Source: Ramlibacter tataouinensis (lineage in GTDB: Bacteria > Pseudomonadota > Gammaproteobacteria > Burkholderiales > Burkholderiaceae_C). Taken from it: a stretch of DNA of 60,962 bases. The notes below the pieces were generated by a model that saw only the letters and a list, made by a program, of their open reading frames with translations, had not been told where the DNA came from and made no database searches. Positions 1 through 8,854 of this stretch are shown here, in pieces. Made by a program: the position numbers and the translations under genes. Within the stretch, counting starts at the first letter, position 1, and every line of letters begins with the position of its first letter. The stretch covers positions 1 to 60,962 of the forward strand of contig DIZF01000009.1 of the NCBI GenBank assembly GCA_002427815.1, written 5' to 3'.

Positions 1-11
1 CCGGGCGCACC

Positions 12-38
12 AAAAGAAAAGCCGCCTCGCGGCGGCTC
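12..38 (-). terminator. Rho-independent terminator of the LivK-like gene
   Basis: A 7-bp perfect stem (AGCCGCC / GGCGGCT, positions 20-26 and 31-37) with a TCGC loop is followed, on the minus strand, by TTTCTTTT. It lies 23 bases after the stop codon of the binding-protein gene at 60, the classic position and structure for an intrinsic terminator. Confidence 0.85.
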
Positions 39-59
39 TTCCGTTGGCACAAGAAAGAA

Positions 60-1193
60 TCAGTTCAGCGCCACCTTCTTGCCGTCCTTGTAGACGGACA
101 AGGTCATCGCCGGGTTCTTCATTTCGCCATTGGGTTCGAACGCAATGGTCGCCGTCACGCCCTTGAAGTGGGTCTTCGGCAGTTCTTTCAGGTAGACCTT
201 GGGATCGACCGAATTGGCGCGCTTCATGGCGTCGACCAGCACGAAGGTGGCGTCGTAGGTGAACGGGCTGTAGATCTGGAACTGGTTCGGGTACTTTTCG
301 TCGTAGCGCTTCTTCCACGCCAGACCCCCGGGCATCTTGGCGATGGAGGAGCCGCCTTCGGCGCACACCACGTTGTTCAGGGTCTTGGCGCCGCCGGACA
401 ACTCGATGATCTTCTGCGTGCAGATGCCGTCGCCACCGAAGAACTTCACCTTCGACATGCCGAGCTGCTCGATCTGACGCAGCATCGGGCCGGCCTGGGC
501 GTCCATGCCGCCGTAGAAGATGGCGTCAGGGTTCTTGGACTTGATGGAGGTCAGGATGGCCATGAAGTCGGTGGCCTTGTCGGTCGTGTACTCCTCGCCC
601 ACCACCTGCATGCCCTTGGACAGCGCGGTCTTCTTGAACACCTCGGCGACGCCCTCACCGTAGGCGGTGCGGTCATCGATGATCGCAACCTTCTTCAGCT
701 TGAGCGTGTCGGCGGCGTAAAAGGCCAGGCCGGCTCCCAGCGCGTTGTCGTTGGCGATGATCCGGTACGTCGTGTTGTATTTCGGTTTGGTCAGGTCAGG
801 GTTGGTGGCAGCGCCGGTGATGTGCGGAATGCCGCAGTCGTGATAGACCCTGGAGGCGGGAATGGTGGTGCCGGAGTTCAGGTGGCCAACGACGCCGGCC
901 ACTTTGGCATCGCACAGCTTCTGCGCCACGGCCGTTCCTTGCTTCGGGTCGGCGGCATCGTCTTCAGCGGCGATCTCGAACTTGATCTTCTTGCCGCCGA
1001 TCACGATGTTCTGCTTGTTGAGGTCCTCAATGGCCATGAGCACACCGTTCTCGTTGTCACGGCCATAGTGCGCCTGCGGGCCAGACATCGGGGCGACGTG
1101 GCCGATCTTCACGACCTGGACCGGCTGCGCGCCGGCCATGCCGGCCACAGCGGCAATGGCGGCGGCCACCGCCAATTTCAACTTCATCTGCAT
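60..1193 (-). CDS. Branched-chain amino acid ABC transporter substrate-binding protein (LivK-like)
   Basis: About 377 residues. The mature part opens with VKIGHVAPMSGPQAHYG, the usual start of type I periplasmic binding proteins of the LivJ/LivK family, and carries the ligand-loop segments GVVGHLNSGTTIPASRVY and IIDDRTAYGEG. The N-terminus (MKLKL, then an Ala-rich core ending MAGAQP) is a Sec signal peptide. I start it at the ATG at 1193 because GGAGG lies five bases upstream; an ATG two codons on and one 21 codons upstream are alternatives. No liv permease or ATPase genes lie beside it in the window. Substrate is unknown; family members bind amino acids, amides, urea or aromatic acids. Confidence 0.9.
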   Translation of the reverse strand: MQMKLKLAVAAAIAAVAGMAGAQPVQVVKIGHVAPMSGPQAHYGRDNENGVLMAIEDLNKQNIVIGGKKIKFEIAAEDDAADPKQGTAVAQKLCDAKVAGVVGHLNSGTTIPASRVYHDCGIPHITGAATNPDLTKPKYNTTYRIIANDNALGAGLAFYAADTLKLKKVAIIDDRTAYGEGVAEVFKKTALSKGMQVVGEEYTTDKATDFMAILTSIKSKNPDAIFYGGMDAQAGPMLRQIEQLGMSKVKFFGGDGICTQKIIELSGGAKTLNNVVCAEGGSSIAKMPGGLAWKKRYDEKYPNQFQIYSPFTYDATFVLVDAMKRANSVDPKVYLKELPKTHFKGVTATIAFEPNGEMKNPAMTLSVYKDGKKVALN

Positions 1194-1210
1194 AAAAACC
1201 TCCAGAATGG

Positions 1211-1244
1211 AAAAAAAAGGTTGAGATATTTTTTTAGGCTCAAC
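1211..1244 (-). terminator. Possible weak terminator or leader hairpin before the LivK-like gene
   Basis: On the minus strand GTTGAG and CTCAAC form a 6-bp stem around a 13-base loop and are followed by CC and eight T residues. It sits after the stop of the small gene at 1293 and just before the ribosome site of the LivK-like gene, so it could end the pepA-holC transcript or act in the LivK leader. The stem is short and the loop large. Confidence 0.4.
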
Positions 1245-1292
1245 GGCCGCGAACAATATCGCAATTTCCGGGCCGGAACCAGAGGGAAAGGT

Positions 1293-1667
1293 CTAGGTGG
1301 GAGCCGATAGCGCCGGGAATTCACCGGTTTGGTCCGGGCTCGGGCAAGGATATTTGACCTGCGTCACATCCCCGGCGGGGCAGGCGCCGGAAGACAGTTC
1401 CTGCTCGAAAGCCTGGGCCACGGTCTCGCGCACCACCGCCTCGATTTCCTCGCGCAACAGGGGGCCGATGGCCCGGGTCTGCTCGATCACGGCAGCGGCC
1501 ACCGCCTCGCGCAGCCGGCGCTCCAGCGTGACGTCGACCCGCCGCATGACCCGCTGGATCAGTTGCTCCTGCGACAGCGGGGCGGCGCTGGCGGGCCCCG
1601 GCTCGGCGGCGGACTCCACCACCTCGGTCAAGGTCGGCACGTAGCGCGGCGGGGTGCGGCTGCTCAT
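1293..1667 (-). CDS. Conserved hypothetical protein downstream of holC
   Basis: A 124-residue soluble protein I cannot name. The N-terminal 30 residues are Pro/Ala-rich. Residues about 33-90 are a charged, probably helical stretch (QRVMRRVDVTLERRLREAV, later EEIEAVVRETVAQAFEQEL) with heptad-like spacing, so a coiled coil is likely. Its ATG overlaps the holC stop by four bases (ATGA), indicating translational coupling in a pepA-holC-unknown operon. Small helical proteins are common at this spot in Burkholderiales, but I know of no assigned function. Confidence 0.7.
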   Translation of the reverse strand: MSSRTPPRYVPTLTEVVESAAEPGPASAAPLSQEQLIQRVMRRVDVTLERRLREAVAAAVIEQTRAIGPLLREEIEAVVRETVAQAFEQELSSGACPAGDVTQVKYPCPSPDQTGEFPALSAPT

Positions 1668-2101
1668 TGCTGCGCCTCCCGGGCGCGGTCGTGGCGGGTG
1701 ATCGCATAACCGCGTTCGGCGTAGTGCTTCCAGCGCTGGCGGGCCTGCAACCGGTCGCCCTCATCCACCGTGACGACCTCGATCAGGCGCTCGAAGCGCT
1801 CGAACCCGTCCGGGATGGACTGGCCGAGGTTCACCAGCACCTGCTGGTGCGGTGCGGTCCGGGGCGAATCGGCCAGCACCACCGGAGAGGCTGCCAGCAC
1901 GGCCGGCGCACTGCCCTCGCTGCGGCAATGCGGGATGAATTCGAGCGGCGCGAACGTCCAGAGCGCCACGTCCAGATCGCGCAACAGCTCAGACTCGCCG
2001 GTCACCACCACCTTCGAGCCCTTGGCCACGGCCTTGCGCAGCAAACGGCAGGCATAGCCCAGCTTGTCGGGGGCATTGAAGTGGAAGGCGACTTCGGTCA
2101 T
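1664..2101 (-). CDS. holC: DNA polymerase III chi subunit
   Basis: 145 residues, the expected size. The N-terminus MTEVAFHFNAPDKLGYACRL and the following LLRKAVAKGSKVVV match the chi fold, and ALWTFAPLEFIPHC is the family's characteristic conserved segment. Chi joins psi in the clamp-loader complex and binds SSB during replication. The gene begins four bases after the pepA stop, a pairing typical of beta- and gammaproteobacteria, and overlaps the next gene. Confidence 0.92.
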   Translation of the reverse strand: MTEVAFHFNAPDKLGYACRLLRKAVAKGSKVVVTGESELLRDLDVALWTFAPLEFIPHCRSEGSAPAVLAASPVVLADSPRTAPHQQVLVNLGQSIPDGFERFERLIEVVTVDEGDRLQARQRWKHYAERGYAITRHDRAREAQQ

Positions 2102-2105
2102 GGTC

Positions 2106-3581
2106 TCACTTGCGGGCGCGGCGGCGCGGCTTGGCCGGCGCCGCCCCCTCGCGGTCCAGCATGAACTGCACCAGCAGGCCCACGGGCCGGCCGGTGGACC
2201 CTTTCACGGCGCCGCTTTTCCAGGCGGTGCCGGCGATGTCGAGATGCGCCCACGGATATTTACCGGCGAACCGTTGCAGGAACTTGGCGGCGGTCACGGC
2301 GCCGCCGGCGCGGCCCGCGACGTTGGCCACGTCGGCGAAATTGCTCTTCAGCCCCTCGGCATATTCATCGTCCAGCGGCATGCGCCAGCAAGGATCCAGG
2401 GCGGCGTCGCCCGCCTCCAGCAGGGCCTGCGCCAGGTCGTCGTCGGAGGCGAACATGCCGCTGCGCACACCGCCCAGGGCCACCACGCAGGCGCCGGTCA
2501 GGGTCGCGATGTCGATCACGGCGGACGGATTGAACCGCTCCGCGTAGGTCAGCGCGTCGCACAGGATCAACCGGCCCTCGGCGTCGGTGTTGAGGATCTC
2601 GATGGTCTGGCCGCTCATGCTGGTCACGATATCGCCCGGCTTGACCGAACGGCCGTCGGGCATGTTCTCGCAGCTGGGGATGAGGCCGATGACATTCAGG
2701 GCCGGCCGCAGGTCGCCCAGGGCCCGGAAGGCGCCCAGGACGCTGGCCGCACCGCCCATGTCGAACTTCATCTCGTCCATGTCCTGCGATGGCTTGATCG
2801 AAATGCCGCCGCTGTCGAAGGTGATGCCCTTGCCCACCAGCACCAGCGGGGCGTCGCCCGCCGCCGCCCCCTGATAGCGCAACACGATGAAGCGCGGCGG
2901 TTGTTCGGAGCCCTGGGCCACGGCCAGGAACGAGCCCATGCCGGCCTTGGCGATCTCCCTGGGGCCCAGCACCTCGCACTGGAAGCCGTGCGCCTTGGCC
3001 AGTTTGCGGGCCTCCTGGCCGAGCCGGGTGGGCGTCGCATGATTGGGCGGCAGGTTGCCGAGTTCGCGCGCGTACTCGATCCCCTCGGCGGCGGCCCGGG
3101 CCGCGTGGAAGACCGCCTGGTGCTGCGCCTTGTTGGCCACGGCGATGGTGACCCGCTGCAGTTCGCGGCCCTCGGGCTTGGACTTGGTGGCCACGTACAC
3201 ATAGCTGGTCTCGGCCGTCGCCGCCACCGCCGCCCGCACCGCATCGTCCTGCGCGTCGGCGGGCAGGCAGATGACCAGCCGCTTGACGCCCGTCGTGCGC
3301 AAGGTCGCGACCGCAACCTGCACGGCCGCATGGACCCGCTTGCCCGAGCCGTCGCCCGCGCCGGCCAGAATCACGCGGCCGGCGGCGATGCCGTCGCTGC
3401 GATAGGCGTGCAGCAGCTTGCCCGGCTTGGGTTCGAGGTCGCGCGCCTTCAGCGCGTCCCCCGCCAGCTGGGACAGCGCGTCCTTGCCGGGCTTGAAGGA
3501 TTCGCCCACCAGCAGCACCAGGGCGTCGCATTTCTCGCCGGCGGCGCCGGCCAGGGTCAGGGTCTTGAGTTCAAAGTCCAT
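2106..3581 (-). CDS. pepA: Leucyl aminopeptidase (cytosol aminopeptidase, M17)
   Basis: 491 residues. It contains the M17 metal and catalytic segments GKGITFDSGGISIKPS (near residue 250) and the PROSITE signature NTDAEGRLIL (near 331), which bind the two metal ions and the reactive carbonate. The enzyme releases N-terminal residues, preferring Leu; in enterics PepA also binds DNA. The start at 3581 (MDFELKTL) is preceded by AGGAGA at a suitable distance. Divergent from lptF with only 34 bases between the starts, so their promoters must overlap or lie inside the neighbouring gene. Confidence 0.96.
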   Translation of the reverse strand: MDFELKTLTLAGAAGEKCDALVLLVGESFKPGKDALSQLAGDALKARDLEPKPGKLLHAYRSDGIAAGRVILAGAGDGSGKRVHAAVQVAVATLRTTGVKRLVICLPADAQDDAVRAAVAATAETSYVYVATKSKPEGRELQRVTIAVANKAQHQAVFHAARAAAEGIEYARELGNLPPNHATPTRLGQEARKLAKAHGFQCEVLGPREIAKAGMGSFLAVAQGSEQPPRFIVLRYQGAAAGDAPLVLVGKGITFDSGGISIKPSQDMDEMKFDMGGAASVLGAFRALGDLRPALNVIGLIPSCENMPDGRSVKPGDIVTSMSGQTIEILNTDAEGRLILCDALTYAERFNPSAVIDIATLTGACVVALGGVRSGMFASDDDLAQALLEAGDAALDPCWRMPLDDEYAEGLKSNFADVANVAGRAGGAVTAAKFLQRFAGKYPWAHLDIAGTAWKSGAVKGSTGRPVGLLVQFMLDREGAAPAKPRRRARK

Positions 3582-3615
3582 AATTCGCTGGTTTTCTCCT
3601 GCAATATTCGCGTCG

Positions 3616-4731
3616 ATGTTATTCCATTCCTCTCTGCGCAAGGAGCTCGCCCGCAGTTTTGGCGCGACCCTGGTGGTGCTGGTGACCATCGTCATGACGA
3701 TGACGCTGATCCGCACGCTCAGCCTGGCCACCCGCGGCAGCGTGAACCCGCAGGAAGTCATGATGGTGATGGGCTACACCGTGCTGGGCTACCTGCCGCC
3801 CATCCTCACGCTGTGCCTGTTCATCTCCATCGTGGGTACCCTGTCGCGCATGTACCGCGACAGCGAAATGGTGATCTGGTTCGCGGCCGGCCGTGGCCTT
3901 TCGGCGTTCCTGCCGCCCCTGTTCCGTTTCGCCTGGCCGATCCTGCTGGTGGTGACCGGCATGGCCCTGGTGATCTGGCCCTGGTCGAACCAGCAGACGC
4001 AGGACCTGAAGGACCGGTACGGCAAGCGCGGCGACCTCGAGCGCGTCGCACCCGGCCAGTTCCAGGAATCGGCCAGCGGCAGCCGCGTGTTCTTCCTGGA
4101 CAAGGACACCCCCGACAACAAATCGGGCAAGAACATCTTCATTTCCAGCAACGAACATGGCAAGGAAACGGTGACATCGGCGCGCAGCGGGCACATCGCC
4201 AGCATCGGGGACGGCCAGTTCCTGGTGCTGGCCAATGGCCAGCAGCTGGAAACCACCCGGGGCGTGCAGCTCAAGATCAGCGAGTTCGAGGAATTGGCCA
4301 GCCTGATCGGACCGAGCGAGCTGGGCTCGAGGGACAGTGCGCCGGCCAGGACCCGCTCCACCTTGGCGCTGTGGATGGAGCCTACGCCGGCGCACCTGGG
4401 TGAACTGGCGTGGCGCCTGGGCCTGGCATTGGCGGCCTTGAACCTGGTGGTGATCGCGGTGACGGTGTCCAGCGCGAATCCTCGCGCCGGCCGCAGCGGC
4501 AACCTGGTGTTCGCGCTGTTTGCCTTCGTCGTGTATTACAACCTGCTGAACCTGGGGCAAAGCTGGGTCGCCAACTCGCGGGCCAGCCTGGGCGGTTTGC
4601 TGCTGGCACTGCATGGCGGCGTGATGGTGGCGGGCCTGTTGTGGCTCACCAGCCAGCACAACAACTGGTCGCTGCGCCCGCGCTGGCGCCGTGTCCGCGA
4701 CCCGGCCGCGGCCACAGCCGTCGCGCCATGA
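3616..4731 (+). CDS. lptF: LPS export ABC transporter permease LptF
   Basis: 371 residues of the YjgP/YjgQ family. The N-terminus MLFHSSLRKELARSFGATL, three N-terminal membrane helices, a large periplasmic beta-jellyroll (about residues 125-255) and three C-terminal helices match LptF. With LptG and the ATPase LptB it extracts lipopolysaccharide from the inner membrane. It overlaps lptG by four bases (ATGA), and the pepA/lptFG divergent layout is conserved across related bacteria. The next upstream in-frame region lies inside pepA, so this ATG is preferred. Confidence 0.95.
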   Translation: MLFHSSLRKELARSFGATLVVLVTIVMTMTLIRTLSLATRGSVNPQEVMMVMGYTVLGYLPPILTLCLFISIVGTLSRMYRDSEMVIWFAAGRGLSAFLPPLFRFAWPILLVVTGMALVIWPWSNQQTQDLKDRYGKRGDLERVAPGQFQESASGSRVFFLDKDTPDNKSGKNIFISSNEHGKETVTSARSGHIASIGDGQFLVLANGQQLETTRGVQLKISEFEELASLIGPSELGSRDSAPARTRSTLALWMEPTPAHLGELAWRLGLALAALNLVVIAVTVSSANPRAGRSGNLVFALFAFVVYYNLLNLGQSWVANSRASLGGLLLALHGGVMVAGLLWLTSQHNNWSLRPRWRRVRDPAAATAVAP

Positions 4732-5828
4732 GGACGATCCGCCGGTTGATCTATCGGGAAGTGCTGGGCGCCGTCGTCTTCGTGGCGGTCGGCTTTCTGG
4801 CGCTGTTCTTCTTCTTCGATTTCGTCGACGAATTGCCCAACGTCGGCCGGGGCGCCAGCCATTACGGCCTGACCCAGGCACTGGCCTACGTCACCTTGAT
4901 GATTCCCAGCCATTTGTATGAGCTGTTCCCGATCGCGGTGCTCATCGGCACGATCTTCGTGATGGCGCGCCTGGCCCAGAGCTCGGAGTACACCATCCTG
5001 CGCACCAGCGGCCTGGGCCCGTGGCGCGCCCTGCGCACCCTGCTGGCCCTGGGCCTGATGTTCGCGCTGCTGACTTTTGCCACCGGAGACTACCTGGCGC
5101 CGGTGGCGGACCGGACCGGCCAGTTGCTCAAGGCCCGGCTGGAAGGACTCATCAGCATCGGCCAGACCGGGGCCTGGCTGAAGGAAAAGCAGGTCCAATA
5201 CACCTACAACGCCAATGTGAAGGCGATCACGCCGGACGGCGGCATGCGCGGGGTGCGCATTTTCGAGTCGGACTTGCGCGGGTTTCTGGTCTCGATCACG
5301 CAGGCTCCGACAGCCCAGTTCGAAGACGGCGCCTGGCTGCTCAAGGACGCCGAACGCACCGAGTTCCCGGCGCGCGGCACCAGCGTCGCCCGGGTTGACC
5401 ACGTCAAGCTGCCCAGCATGCGTTGGCCCACGGGCATCTCGCCGGAAATGGTTTCGGTCGCGCTGCTCAACCCCGACCGCATGGGCACCATCGACCTGTT
5501 CCAGTACATCCGCCACCTGGAGGCCAACGGCCAGACCTCGCAGCGTTACGAGATCGAGTTCTGGCGCAAGGTGTTCTATCCCCTCAGCTGCATGGTGATG
5601 GTGGTGCTGGCCCTGCCCTTCGCGTACCTGCATTTCCGCACCGGCGGCATCACCGGCTACGTGTTCGGGGGCGTGCTGATCGGCATCAGCTTCTTCATGC
5701 TGAACAACGTGTTCGGCTACATCGGCAACCTGCAGAACTGGCGTCCATGGCTCACGGCGGCCGCGCCGGGACTGATCTATTCGATGTTGTCCCTGGGCGC
5801 TTTCGGCTGGCTGGTCCTGCGAAGGTAG
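4728..5828 (+). CDS. lptG: LPS export ABC transporter permease LptG
   Basis: 366 residues. The start MRTIRRLIYREVLGAVVFVA and the following phenylalanine-rich helix ending DFVDELPNVG are typical of LptG, as is GISFFMLNNVFGYIG in the fifth-sixth helices. It is the partner of LptF in the LptB2FG extractor. Translation is coupled to lptF through a four-base overlap. The CbiX-like gene follows after four bases. Confidence 0.95.
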   Translation: MRTIRRLIYREVLGAVVFVAVGFLALFFFFDFVDELPNVGRGASHYGLTQALAYVTLMIPSHLYELFPIAVLIGTIFVMARLAQSSEYTILRTSGLGPWRALRTLLALGLMFALLTFATGDYLAPVADRTGQLLKARLEGLISIGQTGAWLKEKQVQYTYNANVKAITPDGGMRGVRIFESDLRGFLVSITQAPTAQFEDGAWLLKDAERTEFPARGTSVARVDHVKLPSMRWPTGISPEMVSVALLNPDRMGTIDLFQYIRHLEANGQTSQRYEIEFWRKVFYPLSCMVMVVLALPFAYLHFRTGGITGYVFGGVLIGISFFMLNNVFGYIGNLQNWRPWLTAAAPGLIYSMLSLGAFGWLVLRR

Positions 5829-5832
5829 CGCG

Positions 5833-6198
5833 GTGGACCCTCGCAAAGGCGTCATTCTGTGCGGCCACGGCTCGCGCGACCCGCTCTGGCGGCAGCCGAT
5901 CGAAGCCGTGGCTGCGCGCCTTGTCGCCGCGCAGCCCGCTTTGCCGGTGCGCTGCGGCTACCTGGAAATCCAGCAGCCCGACCTGGCGACGGTGGCCGCC
6001 GAGCTGGTCGGCGCCGGCGTTACCCATCTCACCGTGGTTCCAATGTTCCTGGGCACGGGCAAACATGCGCGGGAGGATTTGCCCCGGTTGCTGGAACGAC
6101 TGCGCCTTCTTCATGCAGGGGTGCACTTCAGGCTCCAGATTCCGGTGGGCGAAGATCCGCGCGTGCTGGATCTGCTGGCGAAGATCGCGCTCGAGTAG
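5833..6198 (+). CDS. CbiX/SirB-type sirohydrochlorin chelatase-like protein
   Basis: 121 residues with a GTG start, a single class II chelatase domain like short archaeal CbiX. CGHGSRDP supplies the first metal-binding His (residue 12) and MFLGTGKHARED the second (His78). The family inserts Co2+ or Fe2+ into sirohydrochlorin for cobalamin or siroheme. It follows lptG by four bases and precedes cysB by 56, which favours a siroheme role, since siroheme is the cofactor of sulfite reductase controlled by CysB. Function is inferred from family and context. Confidence 0.85.
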   Translation: MDPRKGVILCGHGSRDPLWRQPIEAVAARLVAAQPALPVRCGYLEIQQPDLATVAAELVGAGVTHLTVVPMFLGTGKHAREDLPRLLERLRLLHAGVHFRLQIPVGEDPRVLDLLAKIALE

Positions 6199-6254
6199 CG
6201 CAGCCCGGACAGGGCGCTGAGCCATAATGAACGCCCCTCTTAGACTATATCGGC

Positions 6255-7199
6255 ATGAACCTCCACCAGTTCCGATTCGTGCAGGAAGCGGCCCGGCGCA
6301 ACCTCAATCTGACCGAGGCCGCCAAAGCCCTGCACACGTCACAACCCGGCGTCTCCAAAGCCATCATCGAACTGGAGGAGGAACTGGGGGTGGAAATCTT
6401 CGCCCGCCATGGCAAACGGCTCAAGCGCATCACCGAGCCGGGCCAGCATGTGCTCAAGAGCATCGAGCTGATCATGCGGGAAGTGGGCAATCTCAAGCGC
6501 ATCGGCGAGCAGTTCAGTGCCCAGGACAGTGGCACCCTGTCCATCGCAACCACCCATACCCAGGCGCGGTATGTGCTTCCCGTACCGGTAGTGAAACTGC
6601 GCGAGGCCTATCCCAAGGTCAACGTCAGCCTGCACCAGGGCTCGCCCGAGCAGGTCGCGCGCATGGTGATCGATGAGGTCGCGGAGATCGGCATCGCCAC
6701 GGAATCGCTGCCCGACCATCGCGAGCTGGTGACCCTGCCATGCTACGAGTGGCAGCACGTGCTGGTGCTGCCGCTGGCCCACCCGCTGGCCAGGAAAGAG
6801 CGCATCAGCCTGGAGGATCTGGCGAACGAACCGATCATCACCTATCACCCGGCTTTCACCGGCCGCACCCGCATCGATGCCGCCTTCGCGCAGCGCAAGC
6901 TGCAGCCCCGCATCGCGCTGGAAGCAATCGATTCCGACGTGATCAAGACCTACGTGCGGCTGGGACTGGGCATCGGTATCGTGGCCGAAATGGCGGTGCG
7001 CGACGACGGCAGCAATGCCGATCTGGCGGTGCGGCCGCTGGGCACGCTGTTCGGGCAGAACGTGGCCCGCGTCGCCTTCAAGCGCAGCGCCTACCTGCGC
7101 AACTTCGTGTACAAATTCGCCGAGCTGCTGAGCGACCGGCTCGACCGCAACCTGATCGCCAAGGCCATGAGCGGCCATGAAAACGACTACGAGTTATGA
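6255..7199 (+). CDS. cysB: LysR-type regulator of the CysB/Cbl family
   Basis: 314 residues. MNLHQFRFVQEAARRNLNLT and ALHTSQPGVSKAIIELE form the winged helix-turn-helix, and the effector domain has the CysB-specific THTQARYVLP and HQGSPEQVARMV segments. CysB family proteins activate sulfate and sulfonate assimilation genes with N- or O-acetylserine as inducer. In this window likely targets are the cysTWA/sbp operon at 29.8-33.7 kb and the CbiX-like gene; no site is proven. Overlaps the next gene by four bases. Confidence 0.93.
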   Translation: MNLHQFRFVQEAARRNLNLTEAAKALHTSQPGVSKAIIELEEELGVEIFARHGKRLKRITEPGQHVLKSIELIMREVGNLKRIGEQFSAQDSGTLSIATTHTQARYVLPVPVVKLREAYPKVNVSLHQGSPEQVARMVIDEVAEIGIATESLPDHRELVTLPCYEWQHVLVLPLAHPLARKERISLEDLANEPIITYHPAFTGRTRIDAAFAQRKLQPRIALEAIDSDVIKTYVRLGLGIGIVAEMAVRDDGSNADLAVRPLGTLFGQNVARVAFKRSAYLRNFVYKFAELLSDRLDRNLIAKAMSGHENDYEL

Positions 7200-8362
7200 C
7201 CACCGTTTCCCCCCGCACCCCCGCCCTCCAGAGCAAATTGCCCGCCGTCGGCACCACCATCTTCACCGTCATGTCCGCGCTCGCCACCGAGCACGGCGCG
7301 GTGAACCTGGGCCAGGGCTTCCCGGATTTCGAATGCGATCCGCTGTTGGTGCAGGCCGTCACCGAGGCGATGACGCGGGGCCTGAACCAGTATCCGCCGA
7401 TGCCCGGCATCCCGGCCTTGCGCGAGGCCGTGGCGGCCAAGATTGAATCGGGGTACGGGCACCGCTATGACGCCGGGTCGGAGATCACGATCACGGCCGG
7501 CGCCACCCAGGCGATCATCACCGTGATCCTGGCCGTGGTGCGTCCCGGCGACGAGGTGATCGTGCTGGAGCCCTGCTACGACAGCTACGTGCCCAATATC
7601 GAACTGGCCGGTGGCACCGTGGTGCGGGTGCCGCTCACGCCCGGCAGCTTCCGCCCCGATTTCGACAAGATAGCGGCCGCGATGACCAGCCGCACCCGCG
7701 CCATCCTGATCAATAGCCCGCACAACCCCAGCGCCACTGTCTGGTCACGCGAAGACATGCTCCGGCTGCAGGAGCTGCTGGCCCCGACCGACGTGCTGCT
7801 GATCAGCGACGAGGTGTACGAGCACATGGTGTTCGACGGGCAGGCGCATCAGAGCGCCTCGCGTTTTCCGGGCCTGGCAGCGCGGGCCTTCATCGTCTCG
7901 AGTTTCGGCAAGACCTACCACGTGACGGGCTGGAAGGTGGGCTATGTGGCGGCGCCCGCTTCGCTCACGGCCGAATTCCGCAAGGTGCATCAGTTCAACG
8001 TCTTCACCGTGAACACGCCGGTGCAGCACGGCCTGGCTGCGTACATGGCCGATCCGCAGCGCTACCTGACGCTGCCGGCGTTCTACCAGCGCAAGCGCGA
8101 CCTGTTCCGCGAAGGCCTGGCACGCACCCGATTCAGGATCCTGCCCAGCGAGGGCAGCTTCTTCCAGTGCGTCGACATCTCGGCAGTGAGCGAGCTGGGC
8201 GAAGCGGAATTCTGCCAATGGCTGACCCGTGAAATAGGTGTGGCGGCCATCCCGCTGTCGGCCTTTTATGGCGACGGCTTCGACCAGCGGGTGGTGCGGT
8301 TCTGCTTCGCGAAGAAGGAAGAGACCCTGCGCACGGCCCTGGAGCGGTTGGCGAAGCTCTAG
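7196..8362 (+). CDS. PLP-dependent aminotransferase, methionine aminotransferase (YbdL-like)
   Basis: 388 residues, fold-type I class I/II aminotransferase. VNLGQGFPDFECDP, NSPHNPSATVW and SSFGKTYHVTGWKVGY (PLP lysine 239) are diagnostic, and the sequence is closest in style to E. coli YbdL and other methionine/aromatic aminotransferases. Such enzymes regenerate methionine from 2-oxo-4-methylthiobutyrate. Translation is coupled to cysB (ATGA overlap), which fits a sulfur amino acid role. The exact amino acid preference cannot be read from the sequence. Confidence 0.88.
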   Translation: MTTVSPRTPALQSKLPAVGTTIFTVMSALATEHGAVNLGQGFPDFECDPLLVQAVTEAMTRGLNQYPPMPGIPALREAVAAKIESGYGHRYDAGSEITITAGATQAIITVILAVVRPGDEVIVLEPCYDSYVPNIELAGGTVVRVPLTPGSFRPDFDKIAAAMTSRTRAILINSPHNPSATVWSREDMLRLQELLAPTDVLLISDEVYEHMVFDGQAHQSASRFPGLAARAFIVSSFGKTYHVTGWKVGYVAAPASLTAEFRKVHQFNVFTVNTPVQHGLAAYMADPQRYLTLPAFYQRKRDLFREGLARTRFRILPSEGSFFQCVDISAVSELGEAEFCQWLTREIGVAAIPLSAFYGDGFDQRVVRFCFAKKEETLRTALERLAKL

Positions 8363-8540
8363 CCCGGGCGTCCTGTCCGGACATTCGGCACTGGATTGCG
8401 CCGCGCCGGCTTCCTGCGGCACGGCGTCCAAGCCCACATCAATCCGGGCATCTGCCTGACCTCGACCGTAGGTGGCCGCCGGCTCGGCAATGGCAGGCGA
8501 AGTGGAACGATGGCTCTTCCCATCCAACAAAGAGGCCATC

Positions 8541-8699
8541 ATGTCCATTTCCCTCATCGTGCTGATCCTGTTGATCCTGCTGCTGTTCGGCGCACTGCCC
8601 ACCTGGGGCCACAGTCGCAATTGGGGCTATGGCCCGTCGGGCGGCCTGGGTCTGCTGGTGGTGATCCTGGTGGTGCTGCTGCTCATGGGCAGGATCTAG
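8541..8699 (+). CDS. DUF3309 family small membrane protein
   Basis: A 52-residue protein, nearly all hydrophobic: helix 1 is MSISLIVLILLILLLFGALP, then a short loop TWGHSRNWGYGPSGG, then helix 2 LGLLVVILVVLLLMGRI. This W-rich loop between two helices is the DUF3309 pattern. AAAGAGG lies ten bases before the ATG. Family members are widespread in Proteobacteria, often stress-associated, with no known function. An in-frame ATG 23 codons upstream lacks a good ribosome site. Confidence 0.85.
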   Translation: MSISLIVLILLILLLFGALPTWGHSRNWGYGPSGGLGLLVVILVVLLLMGRI

Positions 8700-8726
8700 C
8701 CCGGATCAAACCGTCAGTCTGCGCTG

Positions 8727-8767
8727 AAAGCTCTCGCCGTCAGCTATTGAGCTGACTCCAGAGCTTT
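8727..8767. repeat. Hairpin copy 1, duplicate of the hrpA 3-prime end
   Basis: A composite inverted repeat: outer arms AAAGCTCT (8727-8734) and AGAGCTTT (8760-8767), inner arms GTCAGCT (8739-8745) and AGCTGAC (8750-8756), loop ATTG. It lies 87 bases before copy 2 and keeps the same inner stem and loop, but both outer arms have changed together so pairing is preserved. It ends in TTTT on the plus strand and could serve as a terminator for the DUF3309 gene. Confidence 0.75.
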
Positions 8768-8813
8768 TAGCTCCGGCATAACGTGCCCCGCGGGCAAACG
8801 TTAGCCTGCGCTG

Positions 8814-8854
8814 AAAACTTTGTACGTCAGCTATTGAGCTGACTCCAAAGTTTT
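8814..8854. repeat. Hairpin copy 2, containing the hrpA stop codon
   Basis: Outer arms AAAACTTTG (8814-8822) and CAAAGTTTT (8846-8854), inner arms GTCAGCT (8826-8832) and AGCTGAC (8837-8843), loop ATTG. The last codons of hrpA (LWSQLNS and stop) lie within it. The plus strand ends in TTTTT and the minus strand continues with CAGCGCAGG, so it may terminate transcripts arriving from the left; on the hrpA side it may protect the mRNA end. Confidence 0.75.

Noticed and set aside
2064..4403. Very long open frames opposite or out of phase with pepA, lptF, lptG, hrpA and others
   Set aside because: They overlap genes with clear family signatures, are rich in Arg/Ala/Gly/His, and arise from third-position GC bias.
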